Positions 35,546 to 44,575 are shown, counted from the stretch's first letter. The stretch is 64,000 nucleotides of DNA from Mucilaginibacter auburnensis (GCF_002797815.1 NZ_PGFJ01000001.1:930001-994000); one strand, 5' to 3'. Program-made: numbers and translations. Notes: generated by a model not told the origin, from the letters alone.

Positions 35546-36298
35546 ATGACTAATTATTACTCAGGAACAAGCGGACTGGTTCTGCCGGTACCCAACAAAA
35601 CTCATTACCCTTCCGAATTTAAGGAGAAGAGCAGGTTGTGCTATTATGCCTCTTTGTTTAGCAGCATTGAGGTGAACTCATCTTTTTACAAAATTCCGCA
35701 GGCTAAAACCATCGCCAAGTGGACTGCCGATGTTCCCGACGATTTTAAATTCACTTTTAAGTTATGGCACGGTATAACGCACGAAAAAGGGCTAATATTT
35801 AACGAGGATGACGTTAGTCGGTTTATGAAAGCCATTGATGCAGCGGGAACAAAAAAAGGTTGTTTGTTGGTACAGTTTCCGCCGTCAGCAAAAGTTAATT
35901 TAATGCCTCAACTGCAACACTTATTAAATACATTGTTTGATACCGATATAGATTGTACCTGGAAAATAGCTTTAGAGTTTAGGCACAACTCCTGGTATAC
36001 AGACAATCTGTTTGAATTTGCAGAACAACACAACCTCAGTGTGGTGTTGCATGACATTCCGGCATCAGCTACGCCTTTAGATTTTAATGTTATAAGTGAA
36101 ACGATTTACCTACGCTTTCACGGACCGGGAGGTAAATATCGCGGAAGTTATGACGATGATGTACTATATGAATACGCCAGCTATGTTAATGAGTGGCGGG
36201 AAGAAGGCAAAACTGTTTATGTGTATTTTAACAACACTATGGGTGATGCTGTACGGAATCTTGAAATGTTGAACAGGATAGTTAAGGGAGAAGTTTAA
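35546..36298 (+). CDS. DUF72 domain-containing protein
   Basis: A 250-residue protein of the DUF72 family (TIM-barrel-like, YecE type), with YYSGTSGLVLP at the N-terminus, SSFYKIPQAKTIAKW, FKLWHGITHEKG and FHGPGGKYRG in order. The function is unknown. I start at MTNYYSGTSG; an ATG nine codons earlier (35519) is possible. It is divergent from the multi-PAS kinase, and its stop codon lies in a terminator stem. Confidence 0.85.
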   Translation: MTNYYSGTSGLVLPVPNKTHYPSEFKEKSRLCYYASLFSSIEVNSSFYKIPQAKTIAKWTADVPDDFKFTFKLWHGITHEKGLIFNEDDVSRFMKAIDAAGTKKGCLLVQFPPSAKVNLMPQLQHLLNTLFDTDIDCTWKIALEFRHNSWYTDNLFEFAEQHNLSVVLHDIPASATPLDFNVISETIYLRFHGPGGKYRGSYDDDVLYEYASYVNEWREEGKTVYVYFNNTMGDAVRNLEMLNRIVKGEV

Positions 36299-36334
36299 AT
36301 GGGTCGGACTGAATGCCAAGTCCGACCCATTTAA
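36295..36334. terminator. Bidirectional terminator between DUF72 gene and thrC
   Basis: Perfect 16-bp arms (core GGGTCGGACT) with an 8-base loop, AT-rich on both sides. It includes the DUF72 stop codon and lies three bases from the thrC stop. Confidence 0.85.
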
Positions 36335-36337
36335 TAT

Positions 36338-37642
36338 TTATGCGTTTTTTAGCAAATAATCTTTAAATCCTGCAAAGTCTTTACTCAACTCAACTGATTG
36401 TTTTTCCTTAGCCTGCAAGTCTTTTACCTGCTCAGGTATTTCTACATGCGCGGCAATTTCGTCGGTATAAACGTCTGGGAATTTACATGGATGCGCAGTT
36501 GAAAGGAAGATGCCGTTATCATCTCCGCCTTTTTCCTGGTAGTCTTTCAATGCTCTCCAGGCTATGGCAGTATGCGGACAAGCAACATACTTGTAGGTAT
36601 CATAAATGCTTTGTATAGCAGCGGTGGTTTCTTCATCAGTATACCTGTAGCCGTGTACCAGAGATTTTAACTGATCTGCATCATCTTTAAATAGATCGGC
36701 TATACGCACCCAGTTGCTTGGGTTGCCCACGTCCATCGCGTTTGATAATGTCGCAACAGATGGCTTAGGTTCATAAACACCGGTTTTTAAAAACTGCGGA
36801 ACGGTATCATTAGCGTTGGTAGCTGCAATAAAGCGCTCAACAGGCAGGCCCATTTTCCAGGCTAACAAACCAGCGCCTAAATTGCCGAAGTTGCCGCTCG
36901 GCACAGAAAATACAACTTTACTTTTTCCTTGCTTAAGCGCTTGCGCATAAGCATTGAAGTAATAAAAGCTTTGCGGAATTAAGCGGGCAATATTAATTGA
37001 GTTGGCTGACGTTAAACGGTATTTCGCATTCAGTTCAGCATCAGTAAAAGCTTGTTTAACCAGTGCCTGGCAATCATCAAATGTGCCGTCAATTTCTAAA
37101 GCGCGAATATTTTGCCCGTTAGTGGTTAGCTGCAATTCTTGAATGTCGCTTACCTTTCCTTTAGGGTAAAGGATGGTTACGCGGGTGTTAGGAACGCCTA
37201 AAAAGCCTAAAGCCACAGCACCGCCGGTATCGCCCGAAGTTGCCACCAATACATCCAGTTGTTTTTCGCCTTCCTGTAAAAAATAGCTCATTACGCGGCT
37301 CATAAAGCGCGCGCCAAAATCTTTAAATGCTAATGATGGTCCGTGAAAAAGCTCTAATACATACACCCTATCTTCCAGCTTTATAATAGGCGCATAAAAG
37401 TTTATGGCATCGTAAATAATAGCTTTCAGATCATCAGCCGGAATATCATCTCCCAATAAATTTTGCGCTACATGATAGGCAATTTCGGGTAGTGTGTAAC
37501 TGTCAATGTTATTCAGAAAAGTATCGCTCAAACGCGGAATAGATTCGGGCATGTACAAACCTTTATCTTGCGGCATGCTGTTAAAAACAGCTTCTTTGAA
37601 GCTTACTCTTGAATCCGGGTTATTGGTGCTGTATAATTTCAT
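36338..37642 (-). CDS. thrC: Threonine synthase
   Basis: A 434-residue PLP enzyme that converts O-phosphohomoserine to threonine. The PLP lysine is Lys107 in GPSLAFKDFGARF. The substrate and phosphate site is in ATSGDTGGAVA. The N-terminus MKLYSTNN is typical. It is the last gene of the thrA-thrB-thrC operon and carries a repeat-bearing 182-base gap upstream. A terminator follows directly. Confidence 0.96.
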   Translation of the reverse strand: MKLYSTNNPDSRVSFKEAVFNSMPQDKGLYMPESIPRLSDTFLNNIDSYTLPEIAYHVAQNLLGDDIPADDLKAIIYDAINFYAPIIKLEDRVYVLELFHGPSLAFKDFGARFMSRVMSYFLQEGEKQLDVLVATSGDTGGAVALGFLGVPNTRVTILYPKGKVSDIQELQLTTNGQNIRALEIDGTFDDCQALVKQAFTDAELNAKYRLTSANSINIARLIPQSFYYFNAYAQALKQGKSKVVFSVPSGNFGNLGAGLLAWKMGLPVERFIAATNANDTVPQFLKTGVYEPKPSVATLSNAMDVGNPSNWVRIADLFKDDADQLKSLVHGYRYTDEETTAAIQSIYDTYKYVACPHTAIAWRALKDYQEKGGDDNGIFLSTAHPCKFPDVYTDEIAAHVEIPEQVKDLQAKEKQSVELSKDFAGFKDYLLKNA

Positions 37643-37689
37643 TTTATTTCGGATATCGAATTTTCGATTTCGTATTTATTTATTGTTGA

Positions 37690-37797
37690 TTGTCATTCTG
37701 AGCAGTAGCGAAGAATCTTGTCCATTTTGCTAACCGGCGGCTCGCAAGGCGTAACTGTCGGTTCTATAAGATCCTTCGCTATCGCTCAGGATGACAA
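37690..37797. repeat. REP-like inverted repeat in the thrB-thrC gap
   Basis: The 30-base arms 37690-37719 and 37768-37797 are inverted copies with 26 of 30 positions matching, around a 48-base spacer. The motif CTTCGCTATCGCTCAGGATG is shared with a second copy at 38846. It can fold into a long hairpin in the thr mRNA. Confidence 0.85.
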
Positions 37798-37824
37798 ATA
37801 TTCACTCAATCACTCATTCATTAA

Positions 37825-38802
37825 TTATATTACCTTCGGTCCCGCATCATTAATTGGCGATACATAAGCTTGTGAACCAATTTTTATGCCCGTTAAATGC
37901 TTTTGCAGTTTTTGGGTAATAATACGTGCTGTTTCTTCGTCTTTTGTGAACGCAAAAACTGATGGTCCTGAGCCTGAAATGCCAAAGCTCACTGCTCCCG
38001 TTTCCATAGCAATCTCTCGCATTTTGTAAAAATCAGGTATCAGCATAGAGCGTACCGGTTCAACCAGTACATCTTTCATGCTGCGACCGATCAGGTCAAT
38101 ATCACCCATAAACAAACCGCTTACCAGTCCGGCAATGTTCCCCCACTGTGTAACAGCATCTTTCATTTGTATTTTATTGCGGATGATCTGTCTTGCCTCG
38201 CGGGTAGGCACATCCACATCAGGGAATACTATCGCACAATACAATTCTTTTGGGTGCGGTAATCTTACAACGTCTAATGGTTCATAGCTTCGTACCAACA
38301 CAAAGCCGCCAAATAGGGCAGGGGCTACGTTGTCAGCGTGGCCATGACCGCAAGCCATTTCTTCACCTTTCATGGCAAAAGGTAGCAGGTTGATAGGGTC
38401 GCTGGTATCGCCTAATAAAGTTTTTATAGCGAAAAGACCGCCAACTGTACTGGCTGAACTCGAACCTAATCCGCTGCCAATGGGCATTTTTTTATGCAAC
38501 TCAATGTCCAAACCAATATCCGCGCGACCAATGCTTTGCAGATAATGCTTTACACTAACGCTTACCGTGTTTTTATCAGGATTAAGCGGCAAGCGGCCAT
38601 CGTCACCGGTAATTTTGCTGATGGTGATGCCGGGTTTATCAGTAATCCGCATTATGACTTCATCACCAGGTTCGTTAACGGCAAAGCCCAGCACGTCAAA
38701 ACCACATACCACGTTAGCAACGGTAGCAGGGGCAAAAACGCGAACCTCTTTTTCTGTTATATTAAATGCTGGCATTTTATCCGACATTATTAGTTCTTCC
38801 AT
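37825..38802 (-). CDS. thrB: Homoserine kinase
   Basis: A 325-residue GHMP kinase that phosphorylates homoserine. It has FAPATVANVVCGFDVLG at the start, the ATP-binding PIGSGLGSSSAS glycine-rich motif, and the C-terminal GSGPSVFAF. It is the middle gene of thrA-thrB-thrC. Both flanking gaps hold repeats. A start at codon 6 or 10 is possible, but the first ATG gives a usable N-terminus. Confidence 0.95.
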   Translation of the reverse strand: MEELIMSDKMPAFNITEKEVRVFAPATVANVVCGFDVLGFAVNEPGDEVIMRITDKPGITISKITGDDGRLPLNPDKNTVSVSVKHYLQSIGRADIGLDIELHKKMPIGSGLGSSSASTVGGLFAIKTLLGDTSDPINLLPFAMKGEEMACGHGHADNVAPALFGGFVLVRSYEPLDVVRLPHPKELYCAIVFPDVDVPTREARQIIRNKIQMKDAVTQWGNIAGLVSGLFMGDIDLIGRSMKDVLVEPVRSMLIPDFYKMREIAMETGAVSFGISGSGPSVFAFTKDEETARIITQKLQKHLTGIKIGSQAYVSPINDAGPKVI

Positions 38803-38845
38803 TTTAATATGTGTTGTTTTCTATATCAGCGGGTTACTCGCTTCA

Positions 38846-38879
38846 ATAAGATCCTTCGCTATCGCTCAGGATGACAAAT
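38846..38879 (-). repeat. Single copy of the REP-like repeat in the thrA-thrB gap
   Basis: Thirty-four bases are identical to 37766-37799 in the thrB-thrC gap. It is a solitary arm with no obvious inverted partner here. Confidence 0.85.
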
Positions 38880-38910
38880 TTGTTTAATCTATCATTTGCA
38901 AATCCGCACA

Positions 38911-41364
38911 TCAATTTGTACCTACATTTATCAAATCAGCAAATACGCCGGCCGCGGTAACTTCCGCACCGGCACCAGGGCCTTTAACAACCAACGGTCG
39001 CTCTTTGTACCTGTCAGTAGTGAACGATATAATATTATCACTGCCCGATAGGATAAAGAAAGGGTGATTTTCGTCAACCATTTCCAGTGTAATGGCCGCT
39101 TGTCCGTCCTCCAATATGCCTATGTATCTTAAAACTTTGCCCTGGCTTTCGGCTTGTGCTTTCAGGTCTGCAAAGTAAGCATCTTCTGCTTTTAAGGCAG
39201 CATAGAAATCATCAACCGATGCGGCATCTAAACAAGCTTGCGGTAGTATGCTGCCAATTTTAACATCAGCTGCTTCTAAAGTGTAACCGGCATCGCGGGC
39301 CAGAATCAACATCTTGCGCATAAAGTCGGTTCCGCGCAAGTCGTCCCTCGGATCAGGTTCGGTATAACCTTTTTCCTGTGCCAGTTTAACCACATCGTGG
39401 AAGCTAACCTCACCTTTAAAGTTGTTAAAAATGAAGGATATGGTGCCTGATAGGATTGCTTCAATACGCTGCACCCTGTCGCCGCTGTTCATCAGATCTT
39501 TTAATGTACGGATGATAGGCAGGCCTGCACCAACATTGGTTTCATAGAAGAAATCAACACCGTGCTGGCGGGCTGTATCGCGGAAGGTTTTGTACTGCGC
39601 GTAAGGACCAGAGTTGCCAATTTTATTGCAGGTAACAATAGATATGGTTGATTTTAATACATCTTCATAAAAAGCAATTGGCTTCTGGCTCGCTGTGTTA
39701 TCAATGAAAACACAGTTAGGCAAATTCATGCTCTGCATTTTAGCAATGAAGCCGGCAAGGTCTGCCGCCTCGTGTGATCTTTCCAGTGCGTCTTCCCACT
39801 CATCCAGATCAATTCCATCACTGTTAAAGGCCATTTTGCGGGTATTGCTTATGCCTGCAATTTTAACCTGTACACCGTTGTTCTCTTGCAAAAAGGCTGC
39901 GTGAGCATTTAACTGATTGAATAACGTTTTGCCAATGTTACCTGTACCCAGGCAGAATGCATGCAAGGTTTTGGTCAGTTCAACAAAGAAGGCATCATGC
40001 ACGGCATTTAGTGCTTTAGCTAAATCGGCCGCAGATATGATTACCGAGATATTGTATTCTGACGAACCCTGTGCAATAGCCCTAACGTTGACACCATTAC
40101 GACCGAGTGAATAAAACAACTTGCCTGATACACCCGGGGTTTCCTTCATGTTCTCGCCAACGACGGCTAATATGGCAAGGTCTTTCTCTATGGCGATGTT
40201 TTCGAGTTTTTTAGCCATTAACTCCAGCTCAAACTCTTGTTCGATTACATGGAGTGCCCTTTCTGTATCTGCAGGAGATACAGCAAAAGTAATGCTATGT
40301 TCTGATGATGATTGGGTGATCAGTATCACGTTGATCTGCTCGCGGGCCAGTAATGAAAATAATCGGCCACTGAAGCCTGATTTACCCACCATGCCGCTGC
40401 CTTCAACGTTTAAAATGCTGATATTATTGATGGATGATATGCCTTTTATTGGCAGGTTAGATGCCTTGCAATCATGACGAATGAAGGTTCCTTTAAAGTC
40501 CGGCTCAAACGTGTTGCGGATAACAATAGGTATCTTCTTCATGAACGCCGGGATCATGGTAGGCGGATAAATTACCTTTGCACCAAAATACGACAGCTCC
40601 ATGGCCTCGGTATACGTCAACTCCGGTAAGCTGAATGCTTTTTTAACCATGCGTGGGTCGGCGGTCATCATGCCGTTCACGTCGGTCCATATTTCAATTT
40701 CTTTGGCATTTAAAGCTGCGCCAAAAATAGCTGCGGTGTAATCGCTGCCGCCACGACCCAATGTGGTAATTTGTCCCTGCTCATTGCCTGCAATAAAGCC
40801 TGTTACAAATAACATTTTTTCTTTATTGCCATTGTAAAAACCTCGTATAACCTGCTCGGTCATTTCGGTTTGTACACGGGCATTTCCAAAACTGCTGTCG
40901 GTTTTAATTAATTCTGATGCATCAACATAAATGGCTTCAGGAAAATATTGAGCGGCAATTTTGCTCACCATTAAAGTTGAGCAACGTTCGCCAAAGCTTA
41001 GTACCAGGTCGCGGGTTTTAGGGGTAAGTTCGCGCAGGGTTAAAATGCCTTGCAGAAGTTCCTCTAAATGATTGAAGTTGATTTTTAGGCGGGTAAGTGC
41101 CGGGTTTTGGTTTTGTATCTCCAGTAATTCCTTAACCGCATCAAAATGACGGCGTTCCAGTTCAGCTAAAGCAGCAGTAAAATCAAGTCCTGCCGCAGCT
41201 TGCTCGGCCATATCGATCAACATGTTGGTAACTCCGCTCATGGCAGATAGTACCACTATAGGTTTTTCGCCTGAGGTAGCTACCTCGCGCTTCAAAATAT
41301 CTATTAAAGTACTTATGCTCTGAACAGAACCTACGGATGTACCGCCAAATTTTAAAATCTTCAT
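38911..41364 (-). CDS. thrA: Bifunctional aspartokinase I/homoserine dehydrogenase I
   Basis: An 817-residue fusion of aspartate kinase (residues 1 to about 440, MKILKFGGTSVGSV at the start and the ATP/substrate site GRGGSDYTAAIF) and homoserine dehydrogenase (GTGNIGKTLFNQL for NADP, catalytic region from about 460). Two ACT-type regulatory segments lie between them. It makes homoserine from aspartate, and threonine feedback is expected. I start at the ATG at 41364. A longer frame from 41418 would read through the attenuator hairpin. Regulation by the upstream leader is described separately. Confidence 0.96.
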   Translation of the reverse strand: MKILKFGGTSVGSVQSISTLIDILKREVATSGEKPIVVLSAMSGVTNMLIDMAEQAAAGLDFTAALAELERRHFDAVKELLEIQNQNPALTRLKINFNHLEELLQGILTLRELTPKTRDLVLSFGERCSTLMVSKIAAQYFPEAIYVDASELIKTDSSFGNARVQTEMTEQVIRGFYNGNKEKMLFVTGFIAGNEQGQITTLGRGGSDYTAAIFGAALNAKEIEIWTDVNGMMTADPRMVKKAFSLPELTYTEAMELSYFGAKVIYPPTMIPAFMKKIPIVIRNTFEPDFKGTFIRHDCKASNLPIKGISSINNISILNVEGSGMVGKSGFSGRLFSLLAREQINVILITQSSSEHSITFAVSPADTERALHVIEQEFELELMAKKLENIAIEKDLAILAVVGENMKETPGVSGKLFYSLGRNGVNVRAIAQGSSEYNISVIISAADLAKALNAVHDAFFVELTKTLHAFCLGTGNIGKTLFNQLNAHAAFLQENNGVQVKIAGISNTRKMAFNSDGIDLDEWEDALERSHEAADLAGFIAKMQSMNLPNCVFIDNTASQKPIAFYEDVLKSTISIVTCNKIGNSGPYAQYKTFRDTARQHGVDFFYETNVGAGLPIIRTLKDLMNSGDRVQRIEAILSGTISFIFNNFKGEVSFHDVVKLAQEKGYTEPDPRDDLRGTDFMRKMLILARDAGYTLEAADVKIGSILPQACLDAASVDDFYAALKAEDAYFADLKAQAESQGKVLRYIGILEDGQAAITLEMVDENHPFFILSGSDNIISFTTDRYKERPLVVKGPGAGAEVTAAGVFADLINVGTN

Positions 41365-41380
41365 TATAACAGCTATAAAC

Positions 41381-41413
41381 AAAAACGCCTTCCCCGGTAT
41401 CCGGAGGAAGGCG
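41381..41413 (-). terminator. Attenuator terminator of the thr operon
   Basis: On the minus strand the arms CGCCTTCC-T-CCGG and CCGGGGAAGGCG fold over an ATA loop with one bulged T, followed by TTTTTGTTT. It lies 16 bases before the thrA ATG. Bases 41402-41411 of its 5' arm are perfectly complementary to bases 41454-41463 in the leader ORF, so the two structures are mutually exclusive. Confidence 0.88.
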
Positions 41414-41450
41414 CTCATGTGGTTTTCTTTATTTGGGTTACACCATACGC

Positions 41451-41516
41451 TTACCTTCCTCCGATGTTGATGCCGGTGGTAGTAATGGTTGTTGTTATGG
41501 TGTTAATTGTAATCAT
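41451..41516 (-). CDS. thrL: thr operon leader peptide
   Basis: A 21-codon ORF on the minus strand. It has eight Thr and six Ile codons, with the core ITTTITTTG, very like the E. coli thr leader. The last three codons (Gly-Gly-Arg) and their preceding bases form CGGAGGAAGG, the antiterminator arm. A ribosome stalled at Thr/Ile codons would leave this arm free to pair with the terminator 5' arm; a ribosome reaching the stop would cover it. This is inference from base pairing and codon content. No Shine-Dalgarno site is visible. Confidence 0.88.
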   Translation of the reverse strand: MITINTITTTITTTGINIGGR

Positions 41517-41529
41517 TTTTATTGTGTGG

Positions 41530-41563
41530 CAAATTAAACGGTTATTTTTCTAAATAGCAAAAA
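41530..41563 (-). promoter_or_regulatory. Promoter of the thr operon
   Basis: On the minus strand TTTTTG (-33) is followed after 20 bases by TTAATTTG, one base off TAnnTTTG. The spacing fits the Bacteroidota promoter. The transcript would start a few bases before the leader ATG at 41516. Confidence 0.6.
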
Positions 41564-41587
41564 TTAACTTGTTATTTTTTATAAAGT

Positions 41588-42394
41588 CTACAGACTTTGT
41601 ATAGGTTGCTTGTGTAGTGCTGTTTTATAACGTTTTGCCAGAAAGCCAGTGGCTAAATCAAGGTCAATGTCAACCACCAAAACGCCAGGTACGGTGTAAG
41701 GCTGATGTGCCACATAACTGCCATCAGGCGCTATAACGGTACTGGCCGATTCGGGGTAGTTAAATGCATAATTAACGCTGGCAAAATAAATGCTGTTCTC
41801 AATAGAGCGCATCATCATGGCCTTTTCGTAATAAGGACTGTTTTTATCTCCCCACTCTTTGGGAACAGTACCGCTTTTATTGCTGCCTGCCGCGTGCGGA
41901 TGAAAAACAATCTGCGCGCCTTTGCGTGCCGCCCATCTTACAGTTTCGGGATAACGAAAACCTTCATGGCAAATACTAATGCCAAATTTTAAGCCATTAA
42001 CTTCAAAAAGGCGTCGCTCTGTGCCGGCTTCCCAAATATTGTCTTCACTGGGGTCCAACTGCACTTTTCCCTGATAGCCCATCCACTCGCCGGTTGATGA
42101 TATTACCTGGGCAACATTCAGGTATTTACCGTTATCATACCAATCCATTGGTAGTATAATGGCCAGATTGTTCTCTGAGGCAACGGTCTGTGCTTCTTTA
42201 AGGGCCTGCTCCAGTTGTTGAGGCGTGCGTTTTTCTATTTCAAATTCCTCATAAGGATAGCCGGGAAGAAAAGATTCCGGGAAGCAAATGATCTTAGCCC
42301 CCTGAGCCGAGGCTTCTTGCGCCATTTGTTTAAGCTGATGCAGTCCATCATTTACAGAGGTTGGAAAAGTGGGAGATGCTAAAGCAATTTTCAT
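41588..42394 (-). CDS. Carbon-nitrogen (nitrilase superfamily) hydrolase
   Basis: A 268-residue cytoplasmic amidase/nitrilase-superfamily enzyme. The Glu-Lys-Cys triad is visible as Glu40 (CFPESFLPGYP), Lys109 (YQGKVQLDP) and Cys141 (ISICHEGFRYP). The substrate cannot be told; many such enzymes are omega-amidases or N-carbamoyl hydrolases. It is divergent from rsgA and is separated from thrA by the leader region. Confidence 0.88.
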   Translation of the reverse strand: MKIALASPTFPTSVNDGLHQLKQMAQEASAQGAKIICFPESFLPGYPYEEFEIEKRTPQQLEQALKEAQTVASENNLAIILPMDWYDNGKYLNVAQVISSTGEWMGYQGKVQLDPSEDNIWEAGTERRLFEVNGLKFGISICHEGFRYPETVRWAARKGAQIVFHPHAAGSNKSGTVPKEWGDKNSPYYEKAMMMRSIENSIYFASVNYAFNYPESASTVIAPDGSYVAHQPYTVPGVLVVDIDLDLATGFLAKRYKTALHKQPIQSL

Positions 42395-42455
42395 ATTAGC
42401 GGTGTTAATGCTTAAAGATACGCAACAGGTTTTAAATTTATACCTTTACAGCCAC

Positions 42456-43376
42456 ATGCAGGGATTAGTTACCAAGTCTACCGGAAGTTGGTATCAGGTG
42501 CAAACACCTGATGGGGAGCGATATAATTGTCGAATAAAAGGCGTTTTCAGGATAAAAGGGATCAAAACAACCAACCCAATAGCCGTTGGCGATGTGGTAG
42601 ACTTTGAAATAGAACCTGACCAGGAAACCGGCGTTATAGCACATCTGCATCCCCGAAAAAATTACATTATCCGTAAATCGGTCAATCTCTCTAAACAGGG
42701 GCATATCCTCGCTGCTAACCTTGACCAGGCATTACTTATAGTAACGTTGGCATCGCCACGAACATCATTGGGATTTATTGATCGTTTTTTGGTTACTGCT
42801 GAGGCTTATGACATTCCTGCGGTATTGGTGTTCAACAAACTGGATATGTTTAGCGAGGAAGGGTTGGAAGTATTGGCAGATTATAAATCTGTTTATCAGC
42901 ACATAGGTTACCCTTGCTTTGAGGTATCAGCTTTGCAAGGCACAAATGTTGATCAGGTGCAACAGCTGCTAAAAGATAAGGTAACGCTGCTATCAGGCCA
43001 CTCGGGCGTAGGTAAATCAAGTTTGATCAACGCTTTATTGCCCGACCTGGGCCTGCGCACCAATCAGCTATCTGACTGGAGTGATAAAGGTATGCACACT
43101 ACTACCTTTGCCGAAATGTTTGAGCTGCCGCAGGGAGGTTTTATTATTGACACCCCCGGCATACGCGAATTAGGCATTATTGATATTGAAAAACCGGAAC
43201 TGGGCCAGTTTTTCCCCGAAATGCGCCAACGCATGAACGATTGCCGTTTTAACAATTGCCGCCACATAAACGAGCCCGGCTGCGCAGTGCTGGAAGCATT
43301 AGAGGAAGGTGAAATTGAACTATCCCGTTATGAAAGCTATTTGAGCATTTATAATGGGAATGATACGAGGGCGTGA
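42456..43376 (+). CDS. rsgA: Ribosome small-subunit-dependent GTPase RsgA
   Basis: A 306-residue circularly permuted GTPase that helps mature the 30S subunit. An N-terminal OB-fold (about 1-70) is followed by G4 NKLDMF, then G1 GHSGVGKSSLIN and G3 DTPGI in permuted order. A C-terminal zinc site (CRFNNCRHINEPGC) closes it. I start at MQGLVTKSTGSWYQV; an upstream ATG at 42369 would extend into the divergent hydrolase gene. Confidence 0.95.
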   Translation: MQGLVTKSTGSWYQVQTPDGERYNCRIKGVFRIKGIKTTNPIAVGDVVDFEIEPDQETGVIAHLHPRKNYIIRKSVNLSKQGHILAANLDQALLIVTLASPRTSLGFIDRFLVTAEAYDIPAVLVFNKLDMFSEEGLEVLADYKSVYQHIGYPCFEVSALQGTNVDQVQQLLKDKVTLLSGHSGVGKSSLINALLPDLGLRTNQLSDWSDKGMHTTTFAEMFELPQGGFIIDTPGIRELGIIDIEKPELGQFFPEMRQRMNDCRFNNCRHINEPGCAVLEALEEGEIELSRYESYLSIYNGNDTRA

Positions 43377-43381
43377 ATAGT

Positions 43382-44404
43382 CTAACTACGCGGCACAACA
43401 ATTATTTTATACACTCTCGAATCGGTGTTGCTAAGCATATTCAAAGTGCCATTTTTCCAAAACACCGCTGTACCCACAGGGGTTTCTCCTCCGACATAAA
43501 CATCATCAGAATTTACAGCAATTGAATACACGTCAGAGGCGGAATTTGCATCAGAAAGCCTTACCGCTACGCCGTTTTTCCAGTAGGTAACTACTGCATA
43601 AGAATAGGGAGAGTAGTGCGAATATCCTGCCAGATATATATCATTATCATGAGCAGCAATTGCATATGCTACAGGTATTACAGTTTCATCTGGCAGTACA
43701 GATGGGACCCCATTTTTCCAAAAAATAGCGGTGTTTACGTTTTCAGCAGCTAATGACTTGCCTCCTACTATAAAAACTTCACCATTGTTTGAAGTAACGT
43801 CATTAGCCACTGAAGCGCCGCCCGGCAGTATTGTTTCAATTCCGTTTTTCCAATAAACAGCTTTTGTTGTTGAGTTAATACTATTCGTTACATAACCAAC
43901 AATATATACGTCGCTACCATTAATGGTAATACCCTCTGCAACTGCGATATTACCGGAATAAGGAAGTGTTTGCCCAATTCCGTTTTTCCAAAGGATAGGG
44001 TACCGTCCACCTCCTGTTTGATTTATGTTCCCAATTATATAAACATCGTTACCAGATAATGCAATGCCAGTTGCACCGCTGTAATCTACACTATCAGCAA
44101 GTTTCGCGGCGATGCCGTTTTTCCAATAAGTAATAACTCCTTTGCCGGTAGCTGTTAAAGAACGTCCAACAACATGTACGTCTCTTCCTTTAACTGCAAT
44201 AGATGTGGCTTCTGAAAGGGAACTGAGTATTTGTGCTACTCCGTTTTTCCAGATGGTAGCTACATGTTTATTACTAACCGTTGTATAGCCAGCGATATAC
44301 ACATCAACTTCTTTTTTTTCATCCGGCTTATTGCCGGATTTTTTGCAGGAAGTAAAGCCAGAAGTAAGTAAAATTGAAATAAAAATGACTAAATATCTAC
44401 GCAT
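43382..44404 (-). CDS. Lipoprotein with seven WKNG repeats (predicted beta-propeller)
   Basis: A 340-residue lipoprotein with a signal peptide ending at TSC (about residue 20), then Lys-Lys. It holds seven repeats of about 45 residues, each with the pattern (A/V)xxWKNG followed by a hydrophobic turn and a DVYI(V/A)G-like strand. Seven such units would close a seven-bladed propeller. The function is unknown. Its 3' end lies five bases from the end of rsgA, convergent. The 201-base gap to glyA holds an inverted repeat and promoter for glyA. Confidence 0.8.
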   Translation of the reverse strand: MRRYLVIFISILLTSGFTSCKKSGNKPDEKKEVDVYIAGYTTVSNKHVATIWKNGVAQILSSLSEATSIAVKGRDVHVVGRSLTATGKGVITYWKNGIAAKLADSVDYSGATGIALSGNDVYIIGNINQTGGGRYPILWKNGIGQTLPYSGNIAVAEGITINGSDVYIVGYVTNSINSTTKAVYWKNGIETILPGGASVANDVTSNNGEVFIVGGKSLAAENVNTAIFWKNGVPSVLPDETVIPVAYAIAAHDNDIYLAGYSHYSPYSYAVVTYWKNGVAVRLSDANSASDVYSIAVNSDDVYVGGETPVGTAVFWKNGTLNMLSNTDSRVYKIIVVPRS

Positions 44405-44541
44405 AAGGTGAGGCTATTTTGATTGTAAATATAAGTTTTATCCCCTAAAACCACATAAAATAGCGCCATTGTATTTGTTATGCCGTTGTTAGCATTGTTT
44501 TTTGTTAAAAACTCAAAATTTACTCACAAAAGCAAACTAAT

Positions 44542-44558
44542 TGGCTAAATTTTAGCCA
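44542..44558. promoter_or_regulatory. Inverted repeat upstream of glyA
   Basis: TGGCTAAA and TTTAGCCA form a perfect 8-bp dyad around one T, 17 bases upstream of the glyA -7 box where a -33 element would lie. Its symmetry and position fit an operator, but no regulator is known. Confidence 0.45.
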
Positions 44559-44575
44559 TATAATGCTAATATTAA

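Noticed and set aside
41365..41418. Extension of thrA upstream to an ATG at 41418
   Set aside because: The added residues would be encoded by the attenuator hairpin and T run; family N-termini begin at MKILKFGGTSVG.
42369..42455. Upstream extension of rsgA
   Set aside because: It would overlap the divergent hydrolase gene, and RsgA proteins start near MQGLVTKS.
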